A stretch of DNA of 19,317 nucleotides from an uncultured Eubacterium sp. Its GTDB lineage: Bacteria; Bacillota; Clostridia; Lachnospirales; Lachnospiraceae. How positions within the stretch are numbered: the first letter of the stretch is position 1; every line of letters starts with the position of its first letter. This document shows positions 6,413 to 14,940 of this stretch, one piece after another. The stretch lies in the NCBI GenBank assembly GCA_900547255.1, contig URGC01000041.1:1-19317 (forward strand), read 5' to 3'. The translations under genes were made by a program, and so were the position numbers. The notes under the pieces were generated by a model. The model was not told the DNA's origin. It saw only the letters and a list, made by a program, of their open reading frames with translations, and did no database searches.

Positions 6413-7516
6413 ATGGCTGGTTCTTCATTTGGCAGCAGATTTAAGATAATGACATGGGGCGAGTCCCATGGAGAGGGGCTTGGCGTGGTGATTGACGGAT
6501 GTCCGGCAGGACTTTCCTTATCAACAGAAGATGTCCAGCAGATGCTTAACAGACGTAAGCCGGGACAGTCTAAATTTACTACACCACGTAAGGAAGCTGA
6601 CGAGGTGTGTATTATGTCAGGCTTGTTTGAGGGTAAGACAACAGGTACACCTATATCAATGGCTGTTATGAATAAGACACAGAGGTCATCTGATTATTCT
6701 GAGATAGCGCAGTATTACAGACCGGGACATGCTGATTATACATTTGACGAAAAATATGGTTTCAGAGACTACAGAGGCGGCGGAAGAAGCTCTGGACGTG
6801 AGACAATAGGCAGAGTCGCCGCAGGAGCAGTGGCTAAGAAGATTCTTGCACAGTTAGGCATAAGTGTTAATGCATATTCAAAAGAGATTGCAGGAGTTGC
6901 GATTGATTATAACAGGTTCAATCTTTCCCAGATGAGTGAGAATCCATTTAATATGCCGGATGAGCAGGCAGCGGCAGAGGTTGAGAAGCGTGCGCAGGAG
7001 ATAATGAACAAAGGTGATTCTGTCGGAGGAATTGTTGAGTGCGTTATAACAGGCGTTATGCCGGGAATTGGTGAACCGGTGTTTGACAAGTTAAGTTCAA
7101 CACTTGCCAAGGCTGTGACTTCAATAGGAGCGGTCAAGGGATTTGAGATTGGCGATGGATTTGAAGTGGCTAAAGCTACAGGGTTATCTAACAATGATGC
7201 ATTTGCCATGAAAGACGGCAGGGTTGTCAAGAAGACTAATCATGCAGGAGGAATCCTTGGAGGCATGAGTGATGGCTCTGATATAGTGTTCAGGGCAGCA
7301 TTTAAGCCAACTCCATCTATCACATCAATTCAGGACACAGTTAATAAGAATGGTGAAGAGATAGAGGTATCAATCAAGGGAAGACATGATCCAATGATAG
7401 TTCCAAGAGCTGTTGTGGTTGTTGAGGCTATGGCTGCTATCGCACTGGTTGACCAGATATTTGAGAATATGACAGCAAGAATGGACAGAATTGTAGACTT
7501 TTATAAGAATATATAA
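6413..7516 (+). CDS. aroC: Chorismate synthase
   Basis: Converts 5-enolpyruvylshikimate-3-phosphate to chorismate, the last shikimate-pathway step, using reduced FMN. The N-terminal signature is present (GESHG at 16-20 with H19, then DGCPAG). The middle has RPGHADYTF and the glycine/arginine-rich GGGRSSGRET. The C-terminal signature GRHDP, PRAVVVVEAMA begins at R324-H325-D326. At 367 residues it is full length. The frame is open upstream to 6374, but the ATG at 6413 fits the family's usual MxGSSFG start, with AAAGG at 6398-6402. No other aro gene is in the window. tgt starts 15 bases downstream, so the two are probably cotranscribed. Confidence 0.97.
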   Translation: MAGSSFGSRFKIMTWGESHGEGLGVVIDGCPAGLSLSTEDVQQMLNRRKPGQSKFTTPRKEADEVCIMSGLFEGKTTGTPISMAVMNKTQRSSDYSEIAQYYRPGHADYTFDEKYGFRDYRGGGRSSGRETIGRVAAGAVAKKILAQLGISVNAYSKEIAGVAIDYNRFNLSQMSENPFNMPDEQAAAEVEKRAQEIMNKGDSVGGIVECVITGVMPGIGEPVFDKLSSTLAKAVTSIGAVKGFEIGDGFEVAKATGLSNNDAFAMKDGRVVKKTNHAGGILGGMSDGSDIVFRAAFKPTPSITSIQDTVNKNGEEIEVSIKGRHDPMIVPRAVVVVEAMAAIALVDQIFENMTARMDRIVDFYKNI

Positions 7517-7531
7517 GACGGGAAAAGAGAT

Positions 7532-8656
7532 ATGTATAAGTTAATTAAAAAAGACGGAAGAGCAAAAAGAGGAGAACTCCAGACAGTACATGGAACAATA
7601 CAGACACCAGTGTTTATGAATGTCGGTACAGTTGCTGCGATTAAGGGTGCTGTGTCTACAATGGACCTTAAAAAGATAGGTACACAGGTTCAGTTGTCCA
7701 ATACTTATCATCTTCATGTAAGACCGGGAGATAAGCTTATTAAGGAGATGGGCGGACTTCATAAGTTCATGAACTGGGACAGGCCAATCCTTACTGATTC
7801 AGGCGGATTTCAGGTATTCTCACTCGCAGGATTAAGAAAGATTAAAGAAGAGGGTGTTACATTCAATTCTCACATTGATGGACACAGGATATTCATGGGG
7901 CCAGAGGAGAGTATGCAGATACAGTCTAACCTTGGTTCTACAATTGCCATGGCATTTGATGAATGTGCGCCAGCCAAGGCGGACAAGAATTATATTATTA
8001 ATTCTGTTAACAGGACAACAAGATGGCTTGAAAGATGCAAGAAGGAGATGGACAGACTTAATTCGCTTCCAGATACAGTTAATCCTAACCAGCTTCTTTT
8101 TGGTATCAATCAGGGAGCAATCTATACAGATATCAGAATTGACCATGCGAAGCGCATATCTGAGATGAACCTTGATGGTTACGCTGTAGGCGGACTTGCT
8201 GTTGGTGAGACACATGAGGAGATGTACCATGTGCTTGATGAGACTGTTCCATATCTTCCAGAGGATAAGCCAACATATCTTATGGGTGTTGGTACACCGG
8301 CTAATATCTTAGAGGCTGTAGACAGAGGTATTGACTTCTTTGACTGTGTATACCCATCAAGAAATGGACGCCACGGGCATGTGTATACAAAGTTTGGCAA
8401 GATTAATCTTTTCAATGCACAGTATGAGAAGGATGACAGGCCGATTGAAGAGGGATGCCAGTGTGAGGCGTGCCAGTATTCAAGAGCTTATATAAGACAT
8501 TTGTTAAAGGCAAAAGAGATGCTTGGAATGAGACTTTGTGTTATCCATAATCTGTATTTCTACAATCATCTTATGGAAGATATCAGAAATGCGATTGATG
8601 AGGGCAATTACAGCTCATTCAAGAAAGAAAGACTTGAACTTCTTAAGACTTTATAA
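7532..8656 (+). CDS. tgt: tRNA-guanine transglycosylase
   Basis: Exchanges guanine 34 in the anticodon of GUN tRNAs for the queuosine precursor preQ1. The family's features are all visible: TDSGGFQVF with D89 (substrate recognition/base), FDECAP, GGLAVGE, and the nucleophile D271 in FDCVYPSRNGRHG. The C-terminal zinc site is C309-x-C311-x2-C314 with H339. Length (374) is normal. The ribosome site is weak (GGGAAAAGAG at 7520-7529). It lies between aroC and yajC; the tgt-yajC order is widely conserved in bacteria. queA is not here. Confidence 0.97.
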   Translation: MYKLIKKDGRAKRGELQTVHGTIQTPVFMNVGTVAAIKGAVSTMDLKKIGTQVQLSNTYHLHVRPGDKLIKEMGGLHKFMNWDRPILTDSGGFQVFSLAGLRKIKEEGVTFNSHIDGHRIFMGPEESMQIQSNLGSTIAMAFDECAPAKADKNYIINSVNRTTRWLERCKKEMDRLNSLPDTVNPNQLLFGINQGAIYTDIRIDHAKRISEMNLDGYAVGGLAVGETHEEMYHVLDETVPYLPEDKPTYLMGVGTPANILEAVDRGIDFFDCVYPSRNGRHGHVYTKFGKINLFNAQYEKDDRPIEEGCQCEACQYSRAYIRHLLKAKEMLGMRLCVIHNLYFYNHLMEDIRNAIDEGNYSSFKKERLELLKTL

Positions 8657-8688
8657 AGTGCTAGACATTAGTAACTTTTTAGGTTATT

Positions 8689-8703
8689 ATTAACACTGTT
8701 AAT
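8689..8703. promoter_or_regulatory. Perfect 15-bp palindrome upstream of yajC
   Basis: ATTAACA-C-TGTTAAT is a perfect inverted repeat of 7+1+7 bases, 36 bases before the yajC start. It has no T run and looks more like an operator than a terminator. Similar half-sites with a longer spacer occur upstream of serC (13801-13817). Chance is possible in AT-rich DNA. Confidence 0.35.
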
Positions 8704-8738
8704 TATTTTAACATGAATACAATATATGGAGGATTATT

Positions 8739-9026
8739 ATGCAGGGCGTTGTTCTTATAGTTTACGTTGTAGTTATTATTGCGTTAATGTATTTTCTCGC
8801 TGTCAGACCACAGAAGAAGCAGCAGCAGAAGCAGAAACAGCTTATGGATTCTATTGAAAAGGGAGATTATGTTCTTACAACAAGCGGATTCTATGGCGTT
8901 GTTATTGATATAACAGATGATGATGTTATTGTAGAGTTTGGTAATAACAAGAACTGCCGTATCTCAATGAGAAAGAGTGCTATTGAGCAGGTTGAAAAGC
9001 CAGCAGCAGCTTCAAGCGAGCAGTAA
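8739..9026 (+). CDS. yajC: Preprotein translocase subunit YajC
   Basis: Small accessory subunit that associates with SecDF at the Sec translocon. It has one N-terminal membrane helix (about 3-22), followed at once by the family hallmark RPQKKQQQKQK (23-33), and then a small cytoplasmic domain with the typical GDYVLTTSGFYGVV segment. At 95 residues it is standard length. TGGAGGA at 8727-8733 sets the start. It follows tgt by 82 bases, and a strong terminator closes the unit after its stop. secD and secF are not in the window. Confidence 0.95.
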   Translation: MQGVVLIVYVVVIIALMYFLAVRPQKKQQQKQKQLMDSIEKGDYVLTTSGFYGVVIDITDDDVIVEFGNNKNCRISMRKSAIEQVEKPAAASSEQ

Positions 9027-9042
9027 TATTTATGCATTTTAT

Positions 9043-9092
9043 GCGTCTCTTGATATGTACATTTATGATGTATGTTTCAAGGGACGCTTTTT
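9043..9092 (+). terminator. Intrinsic terminator after yajC
   Basis: An outer 11-bp stem GCGTCTCTTGA / TCAAGGGACGC (9043-9053 and 9077-9087, one G-T pair) encloses an inner stem TACAT-ttatg-ATGTA (9058-9072) and is followed by TTTTT (9088-9092). It ends the tgt-yajC unit. Confidence 0.9.
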
Positions 9093-9150
9093 CAGATTTA
9101 GCGAAGTGCATAATAATATGGCATGTGTGGCTGCATTAAGATAATTATAG

Positions 9151-9179
9151 TTGAAAAATATGGCTTTATAAGGTAATAT
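9151..9179 (+). promoter_or_regulatory. Sigma-A promoter for leuB-ilvD-ilvB
   Basis: TTGAAA (9151-9156), a 17-base spacer and TAATAT (9174-9179) form a good -35/-10 pair between the yajC terminator and leuB. The predicted leader is about 50 bases, too short for a T-box. No leader peptide rich in Leu, Ile or Val codons was found. The rest of the gap, 9093-9150, shows nothing clear. Confidence 0.65.
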
Positions 9180-9237
9180 ATAAAAGATGTAGTTTGTTAA
9201 ATATATACTATAAGTGTAAGATATATGGAGGGATACT

Positions 9238-10320
9238 ATGGATTATAATATTACACTGATTCCAGGCGATGGCATTGGACCAGAGATAGTAAGAGAAGCA
9301 AGAAAAGTCCTTGATAAGGTTGGGGAGCGTTTTGGACATGAATTCAACTATACAGAGATTCTGATGGGTGGATGTTCAATTGATGCATGTGGCGTTCCAC
9401 TTACTGATGAGGCAGTTGCGACTGCCAAGGCTTCAGATGCAGTTTTGCTTGGTGCTGTCGGTGGTAATGTGGGTAATTCAAGATGGTATGATGTTGCACC
9501 TAATTTAAGACCAGAAGCAGGTCTTTTAAAGATTCGTAAGGATCTTGAGCTATTTGCCAATATCCGTCCAGCATATCTTTATAATGAATTAAAGGATGCA
9601 TGTCCATTAAAGGATGAGATTATCGGTGACGGATTCGATATGGTTATCATGAGAGAGTTAACTGGTGGTCTTTATTTTGGTGAAAGACATACAGAGGAGG
9701 TTAACGGTGTTATGACAGCCGTTGATACTCTTACATATAATGAAGAAGAGATAAGAAGAATAGCAATCAAGGGCTTTGAGATTGCCATGAAACGCCGCAA
9801 GAAGCTTGTCAGCGTTGATAAGGCTAATGTTCTTGATTCATCAAGACTCTGGAGAAAGGTTGTTGCAGAGGTTGCAAAGGACTATCCAGAGGTTGAGGTG
9901 ACTAACATGCTTGTTGATAACTGCGCTATGCAGCTTGTCATGAATCCGGGACAGTTTGATGTAATTCTTACAGAGAATATGTTTGGTGATATCTTATCTG
10001 ATGAGGCAAGTATGATAACAGGTTCAATCGGAATGCTCTCATCAGCAAGTCTTGGTAAGACTAAGCTTGGATTATATGAGCCAAGCCATGGTTCAGCACC
10101 AGATATTGCAGGCAAAGATATTGCTAACCCAATAGCAACAATACTTAGTGCAGCTATGATGTTAAGATATTCACTTGACCTTGACAAAGAGGCAGATGCA
10201 GTGGAAGCAGCAGTTGCACAGGTTCTCAAGGAGAATTACAGAACTATAGATATTATGTCAGACGGAATGACACAGTGCAGTACAACTATGATGGGCGACC
10301 TTATAGCCGAGAGAATATAA
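9238..10320 (+). CDS. leuB: 3-Isopropylmalate dehydrogenase
   Basis: Oxidises and decarboxylates 3-isopropylmalate to 2-oxoisocaproate with NAD in leucine synthesis. Motifs in order: IPGDGIGPEIV near the N-terminus, MRELTGGLYFG (138-148, with Y146), DKANVL (194-199, with K195), the metal aspartates D251 and D255 in FGDILSDEAS, and the nucleotide-site segment EPSHGSAPDIAGKDIANP. RELTGG with this C-terminal loop favours LeuB over isocitrate or tartrate dehydrogenases. Length (360) is normal. GGAGGG at 9227-9232 sets the ATG. It is first in an operon with ilvD (33 bases on) and ilvB. leuA and leuCD are absent from the window. Confidence 0.97.
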   Translation: MDYNITLIPGDGIGPEIVREARKVLDKVGERFGHEFNYTEILMGGCSIDACGVPLTDEAVATAKASDAVLLGAVGGNVGNSRWYDVAPNLRPEAGLLKIRKDLELFANIRPAYLYNELKDACPLKDEIIGDGFDMVIMRELTGGLYFGERHTEEVNGVMTAVDTLTYNEEEIRRIAIKGFEIAMKRRKKLVSVDKANVLDSSRLWRKVVAEVAKDYPEVEVTNMLVDNCAMQLVMNPGQFDVILTENMFGDILSDEASMITGSIGMLSSASLGKTKLGLYEPSHGSAPDIAGKDIANPIATILSAAMMLRYSLDLDKEADAVEAAVAQVLKENYRTIDIMSDGMTQCSTTMMGDLIAERI

Positions 10321-10353
10321 TTAATAGCTGTATACAGCAGAATGGAGATATAT

Positions 10354-12027
10354 ATGAAGAGTGATAATGTTAAAAAGGGGATGCAGCAGGCACCTCACCG
10401 TTCATTATTTAATGCGTTAGGATTCACAGAGGAAGAGATGGACAAGCCATTAGTTGGTATCGTAAGTTCATATAATGAGATTGTTCCAGGACATATGAAT
10501 CTTGATAAGATTGTTAATGCGGTTAAGCTTGGTGTTGCAGAGGCTGGCGGTGTTCCAGTAGTATTCCCGGCTATAGCAGTATGTGATGGTATTGCGATGG
10601 GACATGTAGGCATGAAGTATTCTCTTGTTACAAGAGATTTAATAGCTGACTCAACAGAGTGTATGGCAACAGCGCATCAGTTTGATGCACTTGTTATGGT
10701 TCCTAACTGTGACAAAAACGTTCCTGGACTTCTTATGGCAGCAGCCAGAGTTAATGTGCCAACAGTATTTGTAAGCGGCGGCCCTATGCTTGCCGGTAAG
10801 GTTGATGGAAGAAAGAGAAGCTTATCATCAATGTTTGAGGCAGTTGGTTCATATGCCGCAGGAACTATGACAGAGGAGCAGGTTCGTGAATACGAACAGA
10901 AAGTATGTCCGACATGTGGTTCATGTTCAGGTATGTATACAGCTAACTCAATGAACTGTCTTACAGAGGCTCTTGGTATGGGACTTAGAGGCAATGGTAC
11001 AATTCCTGCTGTATATTCTGACAGAATCAGACTTGCTAAGCATGCAGGTATGGCAGTCATGGATATGTTAAAGAAGAACATAAGACCTAGAGATATCATG
11101 ACTAAGGAAGCAATCCTTAATGCTCTTACAGTTGATATGGCTCTCGGATGTTCAACTAACAGTATGCTTCATCTTCCAGCTATCGCACATGAAGTTGGAT
11201 TTGATTTTGATATTAAGTTTGCTAATGAGATTAACGCAAAGACACCTAATCTTTGTCACCTTGCTCCAGCAGGTCCTACATATATGGAAGATCTCAATGA
11301 AGCTGGTGGTGTATATGCAGTCATGAAAGAGCTTGATGACCTTGGATTACTTAACAGAGACTGTATAACAGTTACAGGCAAGACTGTTGGCGAGAATATC
11401 AAGGATGCCAAGAATCTTAATCCAGAGGTTATAAGACCAGTCGATAATCCATATTCTAAGACAGGTGGTCTTGCAGTACTTTCTGGTAATCTTGCACCAG
11501 ACGGCTCAGTTGTTAAGCGTTCAGCAGTTGTTGAGGAGATGCTTGTACACACAGGCCCAGCCAGAGTATTCGACTGTGAAGAGGATGCTATTGCGGCAAT
11601 CAAGGGTGGTAAGATTGTAGAAGGTGATGTTGTTGTTATCAGATATGAAGGTCCTAAGGGCGGCCCTGGTATGAGAGAGATGTTAAATCCTACATCAGCT
11701 ATAGCTGGTATGGGACTTGGCTCAAGCGTTGCACTTATCACAGATGGGCGTTTCTCAGGCGCAAGCCGTGGTGCTTCTATCGGACATGTTTCACCAGAGG
11801 CAGCAGTAGGCGGCCCTATCGCTCTTGTTGAGGAAGGCGATATGATAAGCATCAATATCCCAGAGTTCAAGCTTGAACTTATGGTATCAGATGAGGAGCT
11901 TGCTGCAAGAAAGGCTAAATGGCAGCCAAGAGAACCTAAGGTTAATACAGGATACTTAAAGAGATATGCAGCTATGGTTACATCAGGTAACAGAGGCGCT
12001 ATCATGAAGAATCCTGATGAGGAATAA
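10354..12027 (+). CDS. ilvD: Dihydroxy-acid dehydratase
   Basis: Dehydrates 2,3-dihydroxy-isovalerate and -methylvalerate to the keto acids for valine and isoleucine, using an iron-sulfur cluster and Mg. Cluster cysteines are visible as C119 (PNCDKNVPG) and C191 in CPTCGSCSGM (185-193). The later segment GRFSGASRGASIGHVSPEA is also typical. At residue 46 (VPGH) there is glycine, as in the oxygen-labile E. coli enzyme, where [2Fe-2S] members have a third cysteine. The ATG at 10354 is preferred because TGGAGAT (10343-10349) is its ribosome site; an in-frame ATG at 10342 overlaps that site. Length is 557 residues. It is second of leuB-ilvD-ilvB. Confidence 0.97.
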   Translation: MKSDNVKKGMQQAPHRSLFNALGFTEEEMDKPLVGIVSSYNEIVPGHMNLDKIVNAVKLGVAEAGGVPVVFPAIAVCDGIAMGHVGMKYSLVTRDLIADSTECMATAHQFDALVMVPNCDKNVPGLLMAAARVNVPTVFVSGGPMLAGKVDGRKRSLSSMFEAVGSYAAGTMTEEQVREYEQKVCPTCGSCSGMYTANSMNCLTEALGMGLRGNGTIPAVYSDRIRLAKHAGMAVMDMLKKNIRPRDIMTKEAILNALTVDMALGCSTNSMLHLPAIAHEVGFDFDIKFANEINAKTPNLCHLAPAGPTYMEDLNEAGGVYAVMKELDDLGLLNRDCITVTGKTVGENIKDAKNLNPEVIRPVDNPYSKTGGLAVLSGNLAPDGSVVKRSAVVEEMLVHTGPARVFDCEEDAIAAIKGGKIVEGDVVVIRYEGPKGGPGMREMLNPTSAIAGMGLGSSVALITDGRFSGASRGASIGHVSPEAAVGGPIALVEEGDMISINIPEFKLELMVSDEELAARKAKWQPREPKVNTGYLKRYAAMVTSGNRGAIMKNPDEE

Positions 12028-12063
12028 TTATAGATAAAGTATAGTTGAAAGGAAGATGAATCC

Positions 12064-13752
12064 ATGAAATTGAATGGTTCAGAGATAATTGTTGAATGTC
12101 TTAAGGAGCAGGGGGTAGATACTATATTTGGTTACCCGGGTGGTGCAATCCTTAATGTATATGATGCTATTTATAAGCATTCAGATGAGATAACACATAT
12201 TCTTACATCACATGAGCAGGGTGCATCACATGCTGCTGATGGATATGCAAGGGCGACAGGCAAAGTTGGTGTATGTCTTGCGACATCTGGCCCTGGTGCT
12301 ACTAATCTTGTAACAGGTATAGCTACAGCGTATATGGATTCTATTCCAGTTGTAGCCATAACATGTAATGTTACAGTACCACTTCTTGGTAAGGACAGCT
12401 TCCAGGAGGTTGATATTCAGGGAATAACAATGCCTATAACAAAGCATAACTTCATTGTTAAGGATATAGCAGACCTTGCGGATGTTATAAGAGAGGCATT
12501 CAGAATTGCCAAGGAAGGTAGACCAGGTCCTGTACTTATTGATGTCACTAAGGACGTCACAGCAGCAGAGTATGACTACATTAAAGAGACACCTAAGCTT
12601 ATAGAGAGACAGACAGATACAATCAAGGAAGAGGATGTTGAGAAGGCAGTAGAGCTTATCAAAGCAGCTAAGAAGCCATATGTATTTGTCGGTGGTGGTG
12701 TTATTGCATCGGACGCATCTGACGAGCTTGCAAGATTTGTTCATAAGATTAATGCGCCAGTTGCAGATTCACTTATGGGTAAAGGTGCATTTGATGGCTC
12801 AGACCCATTATATTCAGGAATGCTCGGTATGCATGGAACTAAGGCATCTAACTTCGGAGTTTCAGAGTGCGACCTTCTTATTGTAATAGGAGCACGTTTC
12901 TCAGACAGAGTTACAGGTAATGCCAAGAAGTTTGCAAGCAATGCCAAGATTTTACAGTTTGATATTGATGCGGCTGAGATTAATAAGAACATTAAGACTG
13001 ATGCCACAGTTATAGGTGATGCCCTTGAGGTTCTTAAGCGTGTCAATGCCAAGCTTGAGCAGTTAGACCACAGCGAGTGGATTGCTCATATTGCTGAGCT
13101 TAAAGAGAAATATCCAATGGCATACAGAACAGACTGTCTCAATGGCCCATTGATAATGGAGAACATATATAAGATAACTAATGGTGATGCGATTATATCA
13201 ACAGATGTCGGACAGCACCAGATGTGGGCAGCACAGCATTATGTATACAAGAAGCCAAGAACACTTCTTACATCAGGTGGACTTGGTACTATGGGATATG
13301 GACTTGGCGCGGCTATAGGTGCCAAGGTTGGATGCAGGGATAAGGTTGTTATCAACATTGCAGGTGATGGATGTTTCAGAATGAACATGAATGAGCTTGC
13401 AACTGCTACAAGATATAATATCCCTGTTATAGAGATTATATTTAATAACCATGTTCTTGGGATGGTAAGACAGTGGCAGGATCTTTTCTATGGCAAGAGA
13501 TATTCTTCAACTGTTCTTGATGATGTGACAGATTTTGTCAAGGTATCAGAAGGAATGGGTGCCAAGGCTTACAGAGTAAGTGATATAGAATCATTCAACA
13601 GTGCGTTGAAAGAGGCAATAGAGCTCAATATACCATGTGTTATTGAGTGTGAGATTGCAAAGGATGACAAGGTGTTCCCAATGGTTGCACCAGGTGCTCC
13701 AATTTCGGATGCATTTGACAGAAAAGACATAGATGCAAAGAATAATCAGTAG
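12064..13752 (+). CDS. ilvB: Acetolactate synthase, catalytic subunit
   Basis: Joins two pyruvates, or pyruvate and 2-oxobutyrate, to acetohydroxy acids, the first common step of Ile/Val synthesis. It is ThDP-, Mg- and FAD-dependent. FGYPGGAILNVYDA (22-35) and the catalytic glutamate E51 in HEQG lie in the N-terminal domain. The ThDP/Mg motif begins at G434-D435-G436 and runs to the FNN near 462-464. The FAD-type middle domain and IlvB-type C-terminus favour the anabolic enzyme over catabolic AlsS, but sequence alone does not exclude it. Length (562) is normal. AAAGGAAG at 12048-12055 precedes the ATG. No ilvN regulatory subunit follows; the next gene is serC behind its own promoter. Confidence 0.94.
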   Translation: MKLNGSEIIVECLKEQGVDTIFGYPGGAILNVYDAIYKHSDEITHILTSHEQGASHAADGYARATGKVGVCLATSGPGATNLVTGIATAYMDSIPVVAITCNVTVPLLGKDSFQEVDIQGITMPITKHNFIVKDIADLADVIREAFRIAKEGRPGPVLIDVTKDVTAAEYDYIKETPKLIERQTDTIKEEDVEKAVELIKAAKKPYVFVGGGVIASDASDELARFVHKINAPVADSLMGKGAFDGSDPLYSGMLGMHGTKASNFGVSECDLLIVIGARFSDRVTGNAKKFASNAKILQFDIDAAEINKNIKTDATVIGDALEVLKRVNAKLEQLDHSEWIAHIAELKEKYPMAYRTDCLNGPLIMENIYKITNGDAIISTDVGQHQMWAAQHYVYKKPRTLLTSGGLGTMGYGLGAAIGAKVGCRDKVVINIAGDGCFRMNMNELATATRYNIPVIEIIFNNHVLGMVRQWQDLFYGKRYSSTVLDDVTDFVKVSEGMGAKAYRVSDIESFNSALKEAIELNIPCVIECEIAKDDKVFPMVAPGAPISDAFDRKDIDAKNNQ

Positions 13753-13771
13753 TTATTTGGAATATTATTTG

Positions 13772-13800
13772 TTGTAACTTTGTCAAGTTAGATGTATTAT
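13772..13800 (+). promoter_or_regulatory. Sigma-A promoter for serC-serA
   Basis: TTGTAA (13772-13777), a 17-base spacer and TATTAT (13795-13800) form a likely -35/-10 pair, putting transcription start near 13807. No clear terminator separates it from ilvB, so some readthrough is possible. Confidence 0.55.
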
Positions 13801-13831
13801 ATTAACAATACGTTAATAACCGCATCAGCGG
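13801..13831 (+). promoter_or_regulatory. Inverted repeats in the serC leader
   Basis: ATTAAC-aatac-GTTAAT (13801-13817) spans the predicted transcription start and could be an operator. CCGC-atca-GCGG (13820-13831) would form a small stable hairpin in the mRNA, 9 bases before the AGGAGG ribosome site. No known riboswitch or T-box sequence was recognised. Confidence 0.4.
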
Positions 13832-13854
13832 CTTAATTATAGGAGGAAAGAAAA

Positions 13855-14940
13855 GTGGCAAGAGTTTATAATTTTAGTGCAGGTCCAGCAGTGTTACCTG
13901 AAGAGGTATTAAGAGAAGCGGCAGACGAGATGCTTGATTATCAGGGCAGTGGACAGTCTGTAATGGAGATGAGCCATCGTTCCAAGGTTTATGACAACAT
14001 TATCAAGGAAGCTGAGAAGGATTTAAGAGATCTTTTAAACATACCTGATAACTATAAGGTGTTGTTCCTTCAGGGTGGTGCATCGCAGTTCTTTGCAGAG
14101 GTTCCTATGAATCTTATGAAGAACAAGAAGGCAGCTTACATAATCACAGGCCAGTGGGCTAAGAAGGCATTTCAGGAAGCTAAGATTTACGGAGATGCAG
14201 TTGCTGTAGCTTCGTCTGAGGATAAGACATACTCATATATTCCAGATTGTTCAGATCTTGATATTCCAGAAGATGCTGACTATGTATACATTTGTGAGAA
14301 CAACACAATCTATGGTACTAAGTATAAGACTCTTCCTAATACAAAGGGCCACATTCTTGTATCAGATGTTTCATCATGCTTTTTATCAGAGCCAATGGAT
14401 GTAACTAAGTACGGCGTTGTATACGGCGGCGTTCAGAAGAACATTGGACCAGCAGGTGTTGTTATCGCTATTATCAGAGAAGACCTCATAACAGATGATG
14501 TACTTCCTGGAACACCAACAATGCTTAAGTGGAAGACACAGGCAGACAATGATTCGTTATACAATACACCTCCTTGCTATAATATCTATATCTGCGGAAA
14601 GGTATTCAAGTGGATTAAGAAGATGGGCGGCCTTAGTGCTATGAAGGCTCATAACGAGAAGAAGGCTAAGATTCTTTATGATTTCCTTGATGAGAGCAAG
14701 ATGTTTAAGGGAACAGTTGTTAAGGAAGATCGTTCTCTTATGAACGTACCTTTTGTAACAGGTGATAAGGAACTTGATGCTAAGTTCGTTGAAGAGGCAA
14801 CAAAGGCTGGTTTTGTTAACCTTAAGGGGCACAGAACAGTCGGTGGTATGAGAGCATCTATATACAACGCTATGCCAATCGAGGGTGTTGAGAAGCTTGT
14901 AGAATTCATGAGAAAGTTTGAAAAGGAGAATACAAAGTAA
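13855..14940 (+). CDS. serC: Phosphoserine aminotransferase
   Basis: Transfers an amino group from glutamate to 3-phosphohydroxypyruvate, giving phosphoserine; PLP-dependent. YNFSAGPAVLPEEVL at the N-terminus is the family signature. LQGGASQFF lies in the cofactor region, and the PLP lysine is K195 in YGGVQKNIGPAG. The C-terminus GHRTVGGMRASIYNAMP binds substrate phosphate in this family. Length (361) is normal. The GTG start at 13855 is fixed by AGGAGG at 13841-13846. Its stop shares one base with the ATG of serA (TAATG), so the two are translationally coupled. Confidence 0.97.
   Translation: MARVYNFSAGPAVLPEEVLREAADEMLDYQGSGQSVMEMSHRSKVYDNIIKEAEKDLRDLLNIPDNYKVLFLQGGASQFFAEVPMNLMKNKKAAYIITGQWAKKAFQEAKIYGDAVAVASSEDKTYSYIPDCSDLDIPEDADYVYICENNTIYGTKYKTLPNTKGHILVSDVSSCFLSEPMDVTKYGVVYGGVQKNIGPAGVVIAIIREDLITDDVLPGTPTMLKWKTQADNDSLYNTPPCYNIYICGKVFKWIKKMGGLSAMKAHNEKKAKILYDFLDESKMFKGTVVKEDRSLMNVPFVTGDKELDAKFVEEATKAGFVNLKGHRTVGGMRASIYNAMPIEGVEKLVEFMRKFEKENTK

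Noticed and set aside
9093..9237. T-box riboswitch or leader-peptide attenuator upstream of leuB
   Set aside because: The transcribed leader is predicted at about 50 bases, with no T-box consensus, no terminator hairpin before the gene and no Leu/Ile/Val-rich short frame.
11256..12065. Minus-strand open frame of 269 codons across ilvD
   Set aside because: It lies antisense to a certain gene, has a low-complexity Ser/Pro/Leu composition typical of a codon-bias shadow, and shows no recognisable domain.
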